A stretch of DNA of 64,000 nucleotides from contig OZ234497.1 in the NCBI GenBank assembly GCA_965153455.1, positions 6,758,001 through 6,822,000 of the forward strand, given 5' to 3'. Of the stretch, positions 1 to 12,700 are shown piece after piece; position 1 is the first letter of the stretch; every line of letters starts with the position of its first letter. The notes below the pieces were generated by a model. It was not told the origin of the DNA. It searched no databases and worked only from the letters and a program-made list of their open reading frames with translations. Source of the DNA: Sphagnum compactum. Taxonomy: Eukaryota > Bryophyta > Sphagnopsida > Sphagnales. The position numbers and the translations under genes were made by a program.

Positions 1-151
1 TTTTGGTGGGAGATTTTCTCTGCAATCTTGTACACATATCTTATTTTGAGCTTACTGCTAGCATAACATTGACATGGGAAGTTGAAAGACAGAAGTAGGA
101 GCATTGTGTATAGAATGGCTCAAGAGTCTTTTGTTTGCTTCCTGCCTGCAG

Positions 152-1111
152 GTAACAGAGTCACATCAGTCAAGTAAAGTGGATACATCTGGGACTGCAA
201 AAGCTGTCATCTCCAGTTTCCAGAAACTAGGCCTTCCTTTTAACTTGGACCAGGTTGGTTTATTGTCTTCCCATGTTACCACATTTTCCCAGCTTCAGCT
301 CCACTCCCTTCTTTTGTAATAGTGAGAATTGTTGCATCCTGCTGTAGCTAGGACTTTGTGCAGGATTGAGACAACAGCTGGTTTTGGGTTTTGTTCTGAG
401 GTTTTGGACAGATTGAGATGGTGAGGGATCGTGAAGAGCAAGTAACAAGGATGGGTGTGCCCAGTGAGCACCTCAATGGGCATGCATTCCACACCTACCA
501 AGTTGTTTCTGCTGATGGCATGTATGAAGTATTCCTTTCCTGCTCTTTAAAAGTTTTTGAGTGCTTTGTGTAAGCAACAACATGTACTACTACTTAACCC
601 AGTTATTACAGCAAAGTACGGATCTGACAAAACCTGTGTATGGGTGGGAGGCACAGGGTTGTGTTTGAATTTCAGCACAATGTTTGTGGAAGGTCTATTT
701 ATGCTCAAGGCACAGTGGATGCTGTTCTGTTCCTTGCAAAGAAGGTGAGGCTTTTAAGAAAGCTCTGGATGAGATTGAAGAGGGGTTGAAAATGGGTTTT
801 CATTCTGTTCACTATTTTGTCTTTTGGGTGTGTTCCTTGTGCATTTTCTTGTCTCACTGTTATCTTCCCATTGCTTCTGAAAACTCCATAGAAACTCAAG
901 AGATGCATAAGGTTTACAACTTCTCTCATAAAGTTTACAATTGCATTCATTGTGTTGTGTTATCTTTCAAAGTGTTGTTGTGTAGATAGAGAAATTATGG
1001 CAAATCTCTCATGTATGTATAATTTCTTCTCTCACTGTGTAGATCCGGGAGAAGGCTGACAAGAAGCTGTACAACATGATTGATGTCTTAAGAGAGGGGA
1101 ATATGCGATAA
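152..1111 (+). CDS. dapB: 4-hydroxy-tetrahydrodipicolinate reductase, plant type (3' part only)
   Basis: The family reduces 4-hydroxy-tetrahydrodipicolinate with NAD(P)H in lysine synthesis, normally in plastids. Four terminal exons are visible: 152-253, 412-521, 657-744 and 1043-1111, joining in phase to 122 residues and a TAA stop. Seen: the active-site block ESHQSSKVDTSGTA, which matches the His/Lys-Asp-x-SGTA signature of DapB; the plant-type segment HLNGHAFHTYQ; then FQHNVCGRSIYAQGTVDAV and the C-terminal YNMIDVLREGNMR. The NAD-binding Rossmann half and the start codon lie upstream of the window. Introns are GT-AG; the 521/657 junction splits a Met codon. The frame is open throughout, so nothing suggests a pseudogene. 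Assignment is from motif memory, not a search. Confidence 0.9.
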
Positions 1112-2419
1112 AAATTCATATTCTTTTTTCCTGATTCATCTTTTCCACTTGTAGTGAGCAGAAGATTGAACTTGTCTTGTTTTGAATAAGACAAAAAAAA
1201 CCTCTGATCCCTCTGCGGTAAACCTCTGATCTTACAACTACTTGTTTGTTTGATTGTTATAAACATGTTCCAGTGAAGTCATAACCAGGCATAAGACTCT
1301 TGTGACATTTTCTGTAGTAGCTCATGGCTTGCTGTTTTTAGGCCGCTGGAAAAAGTTTCACAAAAGCCATGGCATTTCAAAGATCTGTTCTAACCTTTGC
1401 CTTTATGGTAAGAAGACATAGGGGATCCATTTTAAGAGGAAATTGAGACTACAGACGAGTTGAAGATATGCAAATTTGCAATGTCAAATTTTTAGCAAAT
1501 TATTTGGGATAGTGAAAATTAGAACCAAGATTCAAGATTCTTGAGTAGCATGAAGCATCTATGCATTTTGGGTTGTAGAGCTGTGACTCAAAATGAGAAC
1601 TTTATTTGGGAAAAAATGAAACACTCTTGTAGTTAAAATTTTGGGTGATTTCATTTTATCCCTATTTTTTCCCCCTTACAAACCTAGTTATGAACTTACC
1701 TTTCTCCCTTTACAAATCTACTTGTATATGCTTGCCAACCTCCATTTCCTTTGGAATTGATGGACAATTATTTTTCTTTTCTTTCCCTTTGATCTTCCTC
1801 TCCCTTCTTGAAATGGATGAACAATTTTCTTTTTCTCTTCTGATCTTGCTCTCCTTTGGAATGGGTGAATTTTTTCTTCCCCCTTCCACCCTTCCTTTTA
1901 TTCTTAATGGGTGAACATTTTTTTTTCTTTTTTTCCTCCTCCAACCTGCTCCTTTAGAATGGGTGGGTCACAACTTTTTTTAGTTTCCCAACCTCCCTCT
2001 TGTTTGGAATACTGAACAGTTTTTCTTTTCCTCCAAACTCCATTTCCTTTAGCTTGCTTGCTGAATACCACAAAACATCAAATGCTCTTGTTGCAAAATT
2101 CCACTTTTTTATACACATCTCAACACTTGCAGTTGATTCGATTAGTCCTACTTACAAGGATACAAATCCTGAGGCATTATACAGACAATGTCCAACTTCA
2201 CATTTGATAGGTGATATAACATTGTTGATGATGATGATAGGCTTATCATTCATTTGTCTACTTAGCTCATGAAAATCACATTTGTGAAGTGGATTAGGAG
2301 CACATGAAGCAGACCTAGCCAACATTGGAATCATGCACTCATTGAAGTTAGAAATCCTCCCATAATCATAGAAATGGAAGAATTATGTTGGATATGCAAA
2401 AATAGAAGTGTTTTCTTTT
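1112..2419. repeat. dapB 3' flank with pyrimidine-rich degenerate tandem repeat
   Basis: No gene is seen here. Between about 1640 and 2060 the + strand is strongly C/T-rich and repeats a theme of the form TTTGGAATGGRTGAACAATTT followed by long T/C runs. At least five diverged copies occur (around 1750, 1812, 1858, 1907 and 1958), spaced roughly 45-60 bases apart. The ORFs this creates are low complexity (Phe/Ser/Leu) and are not credited as genes. Confidence 0.5.
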
Positions 2420-3359
2420 CTATTTGTTGATTTGCAAACCAGATATTGCTTCACCAGGTTGATGAAAAGAGAGCTCAATTTGAGCTGGGCCTTGAGGGGC
2501 ATTCAAAGGTCTAGGAATGAGCAGAAAATTAGTAGAATGTTTATCATCTTGTCGAATATTGCGAGGTATGGTCTCCATGGTTAATCTTGTTTGCCCAGAT
2601 TTCACTTCCAAATGATATGAGAAGAATTCTTCTCGATGATTCCTCCAAAGAAGGTGACATAGACAATAGTTCCCAAAGCATGATTTAGATCATAGTGGAG
2701 AAGAAACAACATGTCTGCAGCAGCTGAGAAGGAACAATCTAACACGGGGCATGTGTATGGTATGTAGGGACATGATGTCTCATGTGCTTACTTTTTTGTG
2801 AATTTCAGCATGTTTGAGCAACCCTACTCAGCATACTTGCAACACGTGCAAAGAGTCGATCACATTTTCAATTGCCAAGCACCTAAGTTTTCCCTTGGGC
2901 TTGGAACATGAGGCACAAACATTTTTGAGTTTTTGACAATAGCTTGCACAAGCAATATGACCATTTGCACACTGCATTATTAACCCTTTTATAATCCGCA
3001 TCAGTTCTTAGATCTCTCGCTTTGAGGTAAAGAAAAGGCACTATGGATTCAGAATTATAAACAAACTCTCAAATCTTAAAATGGGTATTATATACTTCGA
3101 AGATGGAAGTAGAGAGTGCTTCCATGCAAATGTTGCAATCGAGAGTGTCAGGATCAAAGGTAGTTGTTAATTGACGATCAATGTCTGGCATTTGATCAAT
3201 TAGAGGATGGTTAAATAATGATGGTAATGGCAAATGTTGTTCATTGATTTGTAGTTGCACTTGGTTTGCATGTTGTTCTTTTCGACTTCGTTTGGTTGGC
3301 CTTTGATGATGAGGAGAAGTTGATGATGTTGTAAACGTCTGCATTGCAAACCAAACCAT
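2420..3359 (-). pseudogene. SINA-like (SEVEN IN ABSENTIA) E3 ubiquitin ligase pseudogene
   Basis: Read on the minus strand. Exon 1 (3096-3359) ends in LDCNICMEALSTSIFE. A GT-AG intron (2972-3095) follows, then CANGHIACASYCQKLKNVCASC. Together these form a complete C3HC4-type RING as in plant SINA-like proteins. The next segment, CLAIENVIDSLHV, is the usual linker to the substrate-binding zinc-finger domain. That domain is recognisable (HETSCPYIPYTCPVLDCSFS, then LHYDLNH and GTIVYVT), as is the C-terminal part with NFLLIPRPLNAP. The copy is broken. There is a frameshift just after DSLHV, an in-frame TAG where KYAEYGC is expected (about 2823), an in-frame TAA shortly before HETSC (about 2788), and a second frameshift near 2610 before the block VKSGQTRLTMETIPRN. 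It is too damaged to make a full protein, although a RING-only peptide could be made. Confidence 0.8.
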
Positions 3360-5816
3360 TGTTTTCCAAATTACCTAAATTCTTATTTAAAAGTATTTGA
3401 GTTTTGTTTTTTATAAATTTCAATTGTGCACTCAAAATTCAAACACTTACAATTGTATATCCTTGAAAGGATTGAAATGTCATCACCTTTTCAAATCCAA
3501 CAAAATTATTGCCTAGTAAAATTGTGATGGGTGATTTTTCATGTCTCCTTACATGAAATAAGCTTCTAAAAATCCCAAGTAGAATTATGTCCTCCACCTT
3601 GCCATTTCTACAAACTCAAGAATTTGTGACACAACCTTTTCTTATGATCCTTGTTCCGTGCATCACATAGTTAACAAAATAATAGTAATAATAATTTTTT
3701 TTGTCAGATTACCTTCACCCCTAATACGATGAGCTTGGTCGCATAATACTTCAATAGCAAAAAAATATCTTCAAGATCTCTTCCACAATACACACGCACA
3801 CACAAACCTCATAATCCAAAAACCATTTTCTTTTCCCCCCTTTGGGACCAAGAATTGTCCTCATCCCCCATTATTGACAATGCATCTTTCAAACACCTCT
3901 TGTAAAATTGAACTCATGCATTTAAAATACACAACATGAATTGCAATTACTCCATCAACTCACACCAAAATCAAATGAATCATTGGGTTGATAAAACATC
4001 AATAAATAGAAATGAAATGGGTGAGTTGTGTAATGAGGGATATTTGAAGCAAATGGTCAATAGGTTATAGAACACAAAGAAGACATCATTAAGGTAATCA
4101 ATAAAACTCTTGAAACTTGAAAAGGTGAACAATTTTATTTTCCCTTTCCATCACCCTTTCTTTGGGAATTGATGAATAATCATTGAGTTAGTTAAAGGTT
4201 TATTAATTCATGCATACCTATAATGATCTCATTTGAACTATACATCATTCAACTTTTTGAAGTGTCTCTTTGCCATCACACACCATTGGTGAAACTCACA
4301 AACGTTCCCACTATTCAAAATAAATTTATGTCAAAGTCAATTCAAGTTGGTGTGTGAACATTAAACATCTTCCCAATGTTAGAACACAATTTATTGAAAA
4401 TGCAACTTATTTTATATGGTCACCATTTTCAATACTTTTCCTTTCAACCCACCAAAGTGTTTGATTTTCTCACATTTTTATAGTTATAGTGGAACACACA
4501 TCAAATGCCAAAACTAGTAGATAGGTAAGGATATTTTGTGATACATTAAGCAAATAAAAGGGGGGGGATTTTAATTACAAGAAAGGATGTTAATGAAAAA
4601 GTAAGTATAAAACCTTTTCCTCCTTTAAATGGCCCAAAATTTTGTCAAGGTAAAAACAAAAAGAGATTGCCCAATTCGTTTTTGTAAAATAGAAGAATAA
4701 TAAATATACATTTCACAATTTTTTTCCCACATGTTTATCTATTATTGATTGAAAATTGCTTACTTTTCCTTACACCCACATCCATAGTGATTCAACTTTT
4801 TACATTAGATGCCAACAATTACTAAGTTATCACCTTTTAAATACCCATAAAATATGAATTTGGGATGGGAATCCCAACCCTTAAGGTTTGAGAGAGACCA
4901 ATTTTCAATTATTTTGTTCTTGGGCTACATTCCCAAACAAATGGTCATGTTTATAACTTTCTTTGGGAGTTTCCCAAAATACCAATAAATCAGTGGTTTT
5001 GGTTTTGAAGGGGCAATCTTCTTTAATCACATTATGTAGTTTGCTATAAACATAAGCATATTGTCGACTTATATTTTAAATAAAAGTAAACAACTTCTCA
5101 ACCTCTAGTAACTAGGGCCAAATACAAAATTTTCCCTCTTGTGAACTATGACTCAAAAAAATTGGACATGTTTTATTTATTCATAATTAATTTATGTAAT
5201 GGAAAATTTCATTTAATTATTGCAACAATTACAAGTAGATATATTCTTGGATATTTGTCAAAAAAAGTTTACTTCCCAATTGTTATATGCATTTTATATG
5301 TGATGACAAGTAAACAATAATGGTTGTTTTTCTTTATGTTTGGTTTTTATGATCATTTTAATTAAAAAAAATTATGATAATTTTAATTGTTACTTATGAT
5401 TTTTTTGTGAAAGGTTATATTTACCTTCACTTTGAAAGGGAAACTTTCACTTCGTATATTAATTATATTATGATTTTGTACAATGAATCGCTTGATTTTG
5501 TGTTGATATCATCGTATGATGTGGCATGTCCAATTGCTCATGTTACATATTTATGATGATGTGGCATAGTTTGAATCAAATAATCAATTATGTTGGTGGA
5601 TTTTAATCATTGAATGGATGGATGATGGATGCGTTTCACTAGTTTTAGCACAACTATCTTGGTATATTTGTTGATGTACATATTAACCATCATTTTCAAC
5701 TTTCTTACCACTTAATTTTAATTGAGATAATTTGTAGCTTAATAAGTAGCCATAATAAATAACTAGGTAGGCTATTGATTAAGGTTAACCTAGGTAGTTG
5801 TCCCAAATAACTACTA
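3360..5816. other. AT-rich intergenic DNA without recognised genes
   Basis: The sequence is AT-rich with short homopolymer runs and no open frame of protein-like composition. I found no splice-connected coding stretch and no recognisable transposon domain. It is probably decayed repeat DNA. Confidence 0.4.
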
Positions 5817-5829
5817 AAACCAAGTCCGA

Positions 5830-6155
5830 TTTTTTAAGTTTTAGGTCTAATTTCTCAATTTATAGATTTGTTTTTCAAGTTTCAGGTTTGATAGTTCATA
5901 TTATAAGTCTTTTATCAATTTTCAGATATGTTCTTCAAGTTTGATTTTTTCAACTTCTGGGTTTAATTTTTCAAGATAGATTTTTTTTCAAGTTTCAAGT
6001 CTAATTTTTTTTGAAGCCGTAGGTTTGTTTTTAATATGTTTCAACTCTAATTCTAAAGTGTTGGGTTTGATTTTTCAAGTGGTAATTGTTTTTCTCGAGT
6101 TTCAAGTCGAATGTTTCAAGTGTTAGGTCTGATTTCTCAAGTTGTGGGTTTTATC
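5830..6155. repeat. Diverged short tandem repeat
   Basis: A unit of about 22-26 bases resembling CAAGTTTCAGGTYTGATTTT recurs some 12 times with substitutions and length changes. Examples sit near 5835, 5875, 5932, 5965, 5988, 6075, 6098 and 6118. From 6156 to about 7978 I see only AT-rich sequence with no supported gene. Confidence 0.5.
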
Positions 6156-7978
6156 GAGCCCCGCCCCCCACAAGGACAAGGACTATATGTTTGTGATGCC
6201 TTTGTTTCTCAAGTGAATGTGGGATAAGACCAACAAATCAATGAAGGCAACTCGTATGCAATTGTAGTCAAGTTAAGAGACTTGGAAGTGTTCAAATTTT
6301 TAATGGTTCTCCAATGGATGAAGAATACTAACTAGTCAATAGCTATTAGGGAGGTTCTAGATGGGAATATATGTTTGTTTGGTATGAATGAAATAGATGA
6401 TTTCATCCAAAAGTGCCCTTAAGATGTATTAAGAACCACCACATTTTGAGACCGTGAGTATGTACATTATTATTGAGTAGTTAAGGTGTTAAGTGATATC
6501 ACTAGTGGTAGACAAGTTTAATGAGTTTAAAATTAACTAGACTTTGTTATTATGCATTTTGTAAAGTTTCCTTAAGCTTTTTGTTGACTTTGTTACAATT
6601 GAACACCCATTAGCTTAGTTATATTTTAAAATGTAGCACTCATTTTGTAATCAAATTTTGTTTATTTTCAACTTCTTTTTTTATAGTTGGTTTACTCTTA
6701 ACTTGTCTAGTTGCAATTGCATCTTCACATGGTTACATATGATCACATCTACACTTAGATAGTCCGATGCTTGACTCTAGAGAGATGAAAAAGAAAAATA
6801 AAATTTGAACTCTAGTTCAAAGGTACAAATTTATTTTATTTCAACTCACATTGACACATTTGAGTTGACCACTCAACATTAGTGGTAGACTAAGGGTAGA
6901 CATGTAGACATTTACATCATATGCATGCATACATCTTCAATGGACATCATATGACATCATTCAATTAAATAAACTATTTTTTTTTTGAAATGAAATAATT
7001 TCATTTTTCCATGATGACACATTAGCAAATGAAATTCATCCACCCATGTCACATCAAATATTATAGTTGAAAACATGTTCAACTATAACGATAGACTCAA
7101 TCCGAACCTACTGCCATTGGGTGTCATTTGCAACTTGTCACCCATCAATGTTTTTGGTGAATGGTTGCAAAAAATATTTTTTAATTATAATTTAGTTGCA
7201 CATGACATTTGCAATTACAAAATCTAATTAAAAATAAATCTGTAACAAATATGTTTTTCTTTTTATGATAATTGTAAAATTAAAAGTAATGTGCACCATT
7301 TCATATCATGAAGGTTAGTAAGGGAAAGGAATGAGGTAATTAGGCTTGGAAAAATAGGTTCAATTGCAAAGCAAACATTATTATGTCACAAATGGTTGGA
7401 ACCCATAGATTTTGGATAAATCCTAAGACCAAGAGTTTAATTGAAGGTTTTTTTTCCCCCTTCCAATTGCAAAATGGTAGCATATATGTTGCCCCTCAAA
7501 AAAATTTGAGCTTTCAAGTTTTCAAAAGATATTTTGAAAATAATATCAAAATGTTATAAAATAAAAGAAAAAGAACCTAAAATAAGTTATTTTTGACAAT
7601 ATTACAATAAAGTCAAAGTTGTGATGCGATTTGATTGTCATCAAGATGAAATGCAATTAACATTACATTTCGAAACTTGATTTTGGTTCTAAATTTGCCA
7701 CAGAGTGACCATTTCATGTGATTGTGCAAACTCTGTATGAAAATGGGAGGGGCTTTTATATTCAAGTATTAAGATCAATTTATAGAGAAAATGATTACAT
7801 GGTTCAATAATAGCTTATTATTGAACTACCTTGTCAGGTTCAACATTAATGTGCCAAATAATTAATATAATTTAAAGATTCTGATTTGATGCTTGAGTTA
7901 TTAATTTTGAAAGTTTTGGTAAATAACAAGTAAAGTTAATATTATTGTTAACATTGACAACATATCTTTTTGTTGTTC

Positions 7979-8040
7979 TTTTGGTTAGACCGATGAAAGG
8001 CTTCATAACTATGTTGAACCGGTCGTGGGTTCGAATCTGG
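7979..8040 (+). repeat. tRNA-Met-like relic (possible SINE head)
   Basis: The stretch contains GGTTAGACCGATGAAAGGC, then an anticodon-loop-like CTTCATAACT, then GGTCGTGGGTTCGAATCTGG, which matches the T-arm / B-box consensus GGTTCGAATC. The order and spacing resemble an initiator or elongator tRNA-Met, but the T-stem does not pair and no acceptor stem is evident. A second partial T-arm copy (TGGTCGTGGGTTCTCATAAT) follows at 8051-8070. It is read as a decayed tRNA or tRNA-derived element, not a working tRNA gene. Confidence 0.35.
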
Positions 8041-8092
8041 TTTCCATAACTGGTCGTGGGTTCTCATAATCTGGTCGCCATGAATTGAATTC

Positions 8093-8225
8093 TCAAGATT
8101 TTCAACATTCGGTGTTGTTTATTTATGAAAAATTCAACAAAAGTGAAAATAATATAATTCAAGATTTTCAACATTTGGTGTTGTTTTTTTTCTGAAAAAT
8201 TCAACAAAAGTGAAAATAATATAAT
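8093..8225. repeat. Tandem duplication, period 66 bp
   Basis: Two nearly identical copies start at 8093 and 8159. Both run from TCAAGATTTTCAACAT through GTGTTGTTT to CAACAAAAGTGAAAATAATA. They differ by a few substitutions and a small indel in the T run. Confidence 0.75.
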
Positions 8226-8540
8226 TTGTGTCGAACTTGAAAAGGAACGACAGAAATCGATCAAGGTAGATAAATGTTGCTCTACATGGGGAAACATAAA
8301 CATAATTTGATCACCTGACAAGTCCCAAATATCATCAAAATGAGGAATGCTCAAGATGATTGAGGATAATTTTGACATGAAGAAAACAACCACTTTACTC
8401 AAGCTTGGAACTATACCATCACCCAACATGGACTTTAGAGAGACATTAATTAGGCAAGAAGACTATGGTGGCCTTTACTATGTCCCCCCCACAATTCATG
8501 CCCCTACCATGAGCCTAGACCAAAACATGATGACCAATGC

Positions 8541-8930
8541 AAGAGAGAACTGGGAACCAGTTGTGGCGGTTGTTGGAGAGCATGGGGAACTTGATGGGAA
8601 CGAGGCGTGGCGCTTGTTGAAGCGCACTGGGAACGTGATGGGAACCCAGGTGTGGCGGTTGTTGGAGAGCATGGGAATGTGATGGGTACCATCTCAGGTG
8701 CTGGAGAGCATCGGGAACGCGATGGGAACCCAGAGTCACGTTTGGTTGGTGCAGCACAATGGGAACACTGAATCTCAGGTGCTGGAGAGCATCGGGAACG
8801 CGATGGGAACCATGAGTCTCCAGTGTTCGAGAGTATTGGGGAACTTAATGGGAACCAGGAATCTCTGATGCTGGAGAGCTCTGGGAACGTGAGGGGAGTC
8901 TGAATGGGAACGCGTTAGGGTACGTTATCC
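8541..8930 (+). repeat. GC-richer minisatellite, ~45-bp unit, upstream of PNPase
   Basis: About eight diverged units share GGTGCTGGAGAGCATCGGG followed by AACGCGATGGGAACC. Most units are 40-46 bases, with one compound unit of about 80. The array is markedly more GC-rich than its surroundings and ends about 480 bases before the PNPase start codon. Because many units are near 45 bases, long open frames run through it on both strands; these are treated as by-products. It overlaps no recognised exon but could lie in the promoter or 5' leader. Confidence 0.7.
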
Positions 8931-9378
8931 TGCTAGCTGGTTTCCCCCTCCCTCTAAAGACTGTGCGCGCCTGCTTGCCTCTTCGTGTGTCCTGTTGTGA
9001 GGAAGAAGAAAAGATCGACCGAGCGAGGCCACGGATCGAAGAAGGAGGAGTTTCCCAACTTGGGAGACCGGAATTCTGGAGGATTACATTTCCCCAGGTC
9101 TGAATTCAGACTTCCCAGGGCTTTGAGATCATCGATTCCCCATAGCCATCCGCACACCAAGCTAGCTGGATGCCATTTGTTATTTCTCTCGTCAAAGTTT
9201 TGGAGCTTCTTCCTATTGAGTCAACCTCGGCGCAAACGCTTGAGTTTTGACAGTTTTTTTTTGTGTTGGCTCCGACTTCAAACCCCACACAAAAAGAAAA
9301 AAAAGTGGGTTTCCAAAGTTTTTGGGTTTCCCAAAACAACATCTTTTCTCTTTCTGCGCTTTGGGTCAGCGGTGCAAG

Positions 9379-9391
9379 AGAGAGAGAGAGA
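9379..9391 (+). repeat. GA microsatellite in PNPase 5' leader
   Basis: A short GAGAGA run lies 14 bases upstream of the PNPase ATG, and a much longer (GA)n tract sits in the first intron. GA tracts around start sites are common in plants and can bind GAGA-type factors; a role here is inference. Confidence 0.5.
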
Positions 9392-9405
9392 GGTGGTGGG
9401 GGAAG

Positions 9406-9695
9406 ATGTTATGGGCTAGTGGGCAGGTGGTTTTGCAGGGTCCTCATATGCTGCTAGCATCTAGATGGCTACCTTCTAGATTTTCTTCCTCACGCATAAC
9501 GCAAGCACAGCCACGAGGAGGAGCTACTACTACTACCCCCATTCTCGTTGCGGAATGCAAAGATGAGGGAATCAGGTCAGTTCCCATAGCAATTCCCACT
9601 CTCCTCCAAAACCCCCTTTAAAACCCTTGCAGTACCTACCTTAGCCACCAAACCCTACTGACCAGTTTTGAGCTTGTGAGGGGAAGAAGCAGAAC

Positions 9696-9758
<63 letters not shown>

Positions 9759-12700
9759 TGCTTCAGTGTCTCTAATAACCTTTCTTTTGCTCAAATGGCT
9801 TCAGGTCAGAGGGGAGCATGAACAATGTAGGAGTGGTTTCAAAAAACAGCAAGAAAACCAAAGCAGCACCCACTCCTGCTGCTGCACCATCTCCAGTTAC
9901 ATCCTTGAATGCTGCTGCACCACCTACTGCTGTGTCATCTTCAGCCAAGGATGAAACCACAAGGCAGCTGTTAAACCCTGTTACAATCAGAATTCCTGTT
10001 GGCAATCGAGAGGTATTGCATCCTTTCTTTCTACATACCCCAGCTGCTAACTGGCCCAACTTTTGATTTTGCGCAGAACTAGGGCTCAGGGACCATATTG
10101 CCTCCACAATATTATTTTTCTTATAATTGCTTCCATTTTAGCTTCAGCTTTGTATCATAGGTAAGAACTCCATTTGGAAGATTTAAAGTTATTCATTGGA
10201 GAATCTCATGCAGTTGTCCTTCTTGTATTTGGGCTAGAAATTTGAAGGTGGGGAGAAAGCCATAGCATGCATGTGATTCTGTCACATGTTAGTTCATGGT
10301 GTTGAAAGTGGCCTGAGTGCAGATTGTGGTGGAGACTGGGCTCATTGGCAGGCAAGCAAATGGAGCTGTCACTGTCACTGATGGTGAAACGGTAAATAAC
10401 AGGGAGAGAACCCCTAAAAAATCCAATAGGAAATCTTTGGGTTTGTTTGCCATTGAGTCTTTTGATGAAGGTTACTTGCTCCTCATTTGGTAGGTATGAT
10501 GATTCAAATCAAGAGGTGGGTGGTACTGAGAGTGACGTGACATAAACACTGTTGGATGTTGGGGGTGGTGGAAGCAGATGTTGTACACGACAGTCTGTGC
10601 CTCAACAGAACCCTGCGAGCCATCAGATTTCATTCCACTGACTGTAAACTACCAGGAACGCTTCTCTGCTGCCGGTCGAACAAGGTTTTTCCATTCTCTG
10701 CAATCCATTCATTTCTACAGAAACTAGGGTTAATTGACAGTTTTTGCTTAAGCCAGACAAAGAAGTGGGTACATTGAAGCATCCATTAGTTTGTTGGCAT
10801 CAGACATGTAGGCTTACAGACATTGAACATCATATGAAAGTCATAGAGAAAGACTGGTGAGTGGAGCTGTGGACATGTTTGTGGAACATGTCCTCCTCTA
10901 AGCACTGTGTAAAGGCGCCACCAACTTGAGAAGAAGAAAGTTGCAGTAGTAGTAGGTGAACATGTGGGTGTGTTCTTGGCATGGCAGTGGTGGCTTTATT
11001 AAGAGGGAGGGGAGGGCTCGGGATAATGAGGTGAGCATCGGCCATGTATCTGTTCTCTTTTCTACAAGTTTAAGTTTTCTTGTCTGATTTGTCTGAATGC
11101 CTGAGCCTGACAGTAGGTACTGATTTCTGTCGATCTGGAAACAGATATTGGTGTGCCGGTTAATTGATAGACCAGTAAGGCCCTTGATTGCAAATGGCTT
11201 CAATCATGAAACTCAAATACTTGTGTGGGTAAGCTCATACAATACAACCATTCTCTCTCTGTTTGTTGATGCGATGCAAGTTTATGGTTCTGATCTAGTG
11301 ACTTTTTTCATACTTTGCTGTCATTGAACAGAAGTGCCAATCATTGATTTGGGGTCCTTGTATTGCAAAAAGACGGAGAATGTCATACTGACAAGATGCA
11401 TGTGGCTCTGGGGGCATAGGTGTTAAGCTATGACAGAGTGCATGCTCCAGAACCATTGGCTATTACTTCTGCTGGTGCTGCACTGTAAGTGCTTTATCAC
11501 ATTGTTGTCTCTTCAGGTATTGGGATTGCTATTTACCTTGTCTTTTTATAATCTTTGCCATTATAACAATCACAATGCCTGTTGAGTACTGATCTGCTTC
11601 TGGCCATTGTTACTAGGGCTCTTTCAGACATTCCCATGTCAAAGCCTATGGCAGGAGTGCGAGTGGGTTTGGTGGATGGTCAGATGTTGGTCAATCCTAC
11701 TGTTGAAGAGATGGGGAGATCAACATTGGACATGATAGTGGCGGGTACTGCAGATGCTGTGCTTATGATTGAGGTGGTTTCTCACTTTGCTTGATGTATT
11801 TTTAAATAATATTCATAGGGATGTAAATCTGCACCTGTTTGCAAATCAACACCCAGAATGTGTGCAGAACTTTCCATCTATATTTCATGAAGGTCTGGTT
11901 GTATTTTGGGCCATTTTGTTGCTCACTAGTGTGAAGCATGTTTAGCGGGTGATAGTAGATGGTTTCTAACTTCACCAGTATAACATGCTGTTATTGGTCT
12001 GTGCAGGGTTATTGTGACTTTCTGACTGAGGAAACATTGTTACAAGCAGTGGAAGTTGGCCATGTAATGTTTCCATCTAGTTCTTGTTTGCATGTTGCTG
12101 CAATGGCTGTGGCTTGTCCATATCTGGAAGACTTGGGATGGCTAGGGTTTAACAGAGAGTGCAGTGGTGGACCTGATATATATGAAGTGAATGGGTGCCA
12201 AGGATGATGTACTGATTACACTAGAATCTCCTGCTGGGTCCTTCAGGGGGCTGTGAAGATAATTTGCAAGGAGCTACAGATGCTGGCAGACATGGTGGGC
12301 AAACCCAAGAACATGGATGCCATTCAATTGCCTCCCTCTGTCATTAAAGAGCACATCCAGGTGTGCTATATCTGTCTATGCTTCCTGCCTTTCTTTAGAC
12401 TGGCTCACTGAAGAAGTGTGTCCATACCCTATTATTCTGCATGTTTCTTCACAGTCTATTGATGATTGGATTGTCATTTCCTTTGAAAATTGTTTCCAGG
12501 ACCTTGTAGGGGCCGAACTGGAAGAAGTGTTGCAGATTAATGGCAAGCAATTACGAGGGGCTGCAATTAGGAGGCTGGAAGACAGGGTTTTAGGAGCATT
12601 GACTGAAGAAGGGATCTGCAAAGAGCTAGCTGCTATGCCCAAAGAGGTGCCCCAAGAGGCACAAGTGTCCTCATGGGAGGAAGAAGAGTTGATTGTGGAC

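Noticed and set aside
8541-8930. CRISPR-like regular repeats
   Set aside because: Units are directly adjacent and diverged without unique spacers, and the DNA is eukaryotic; it is a minisatellite.
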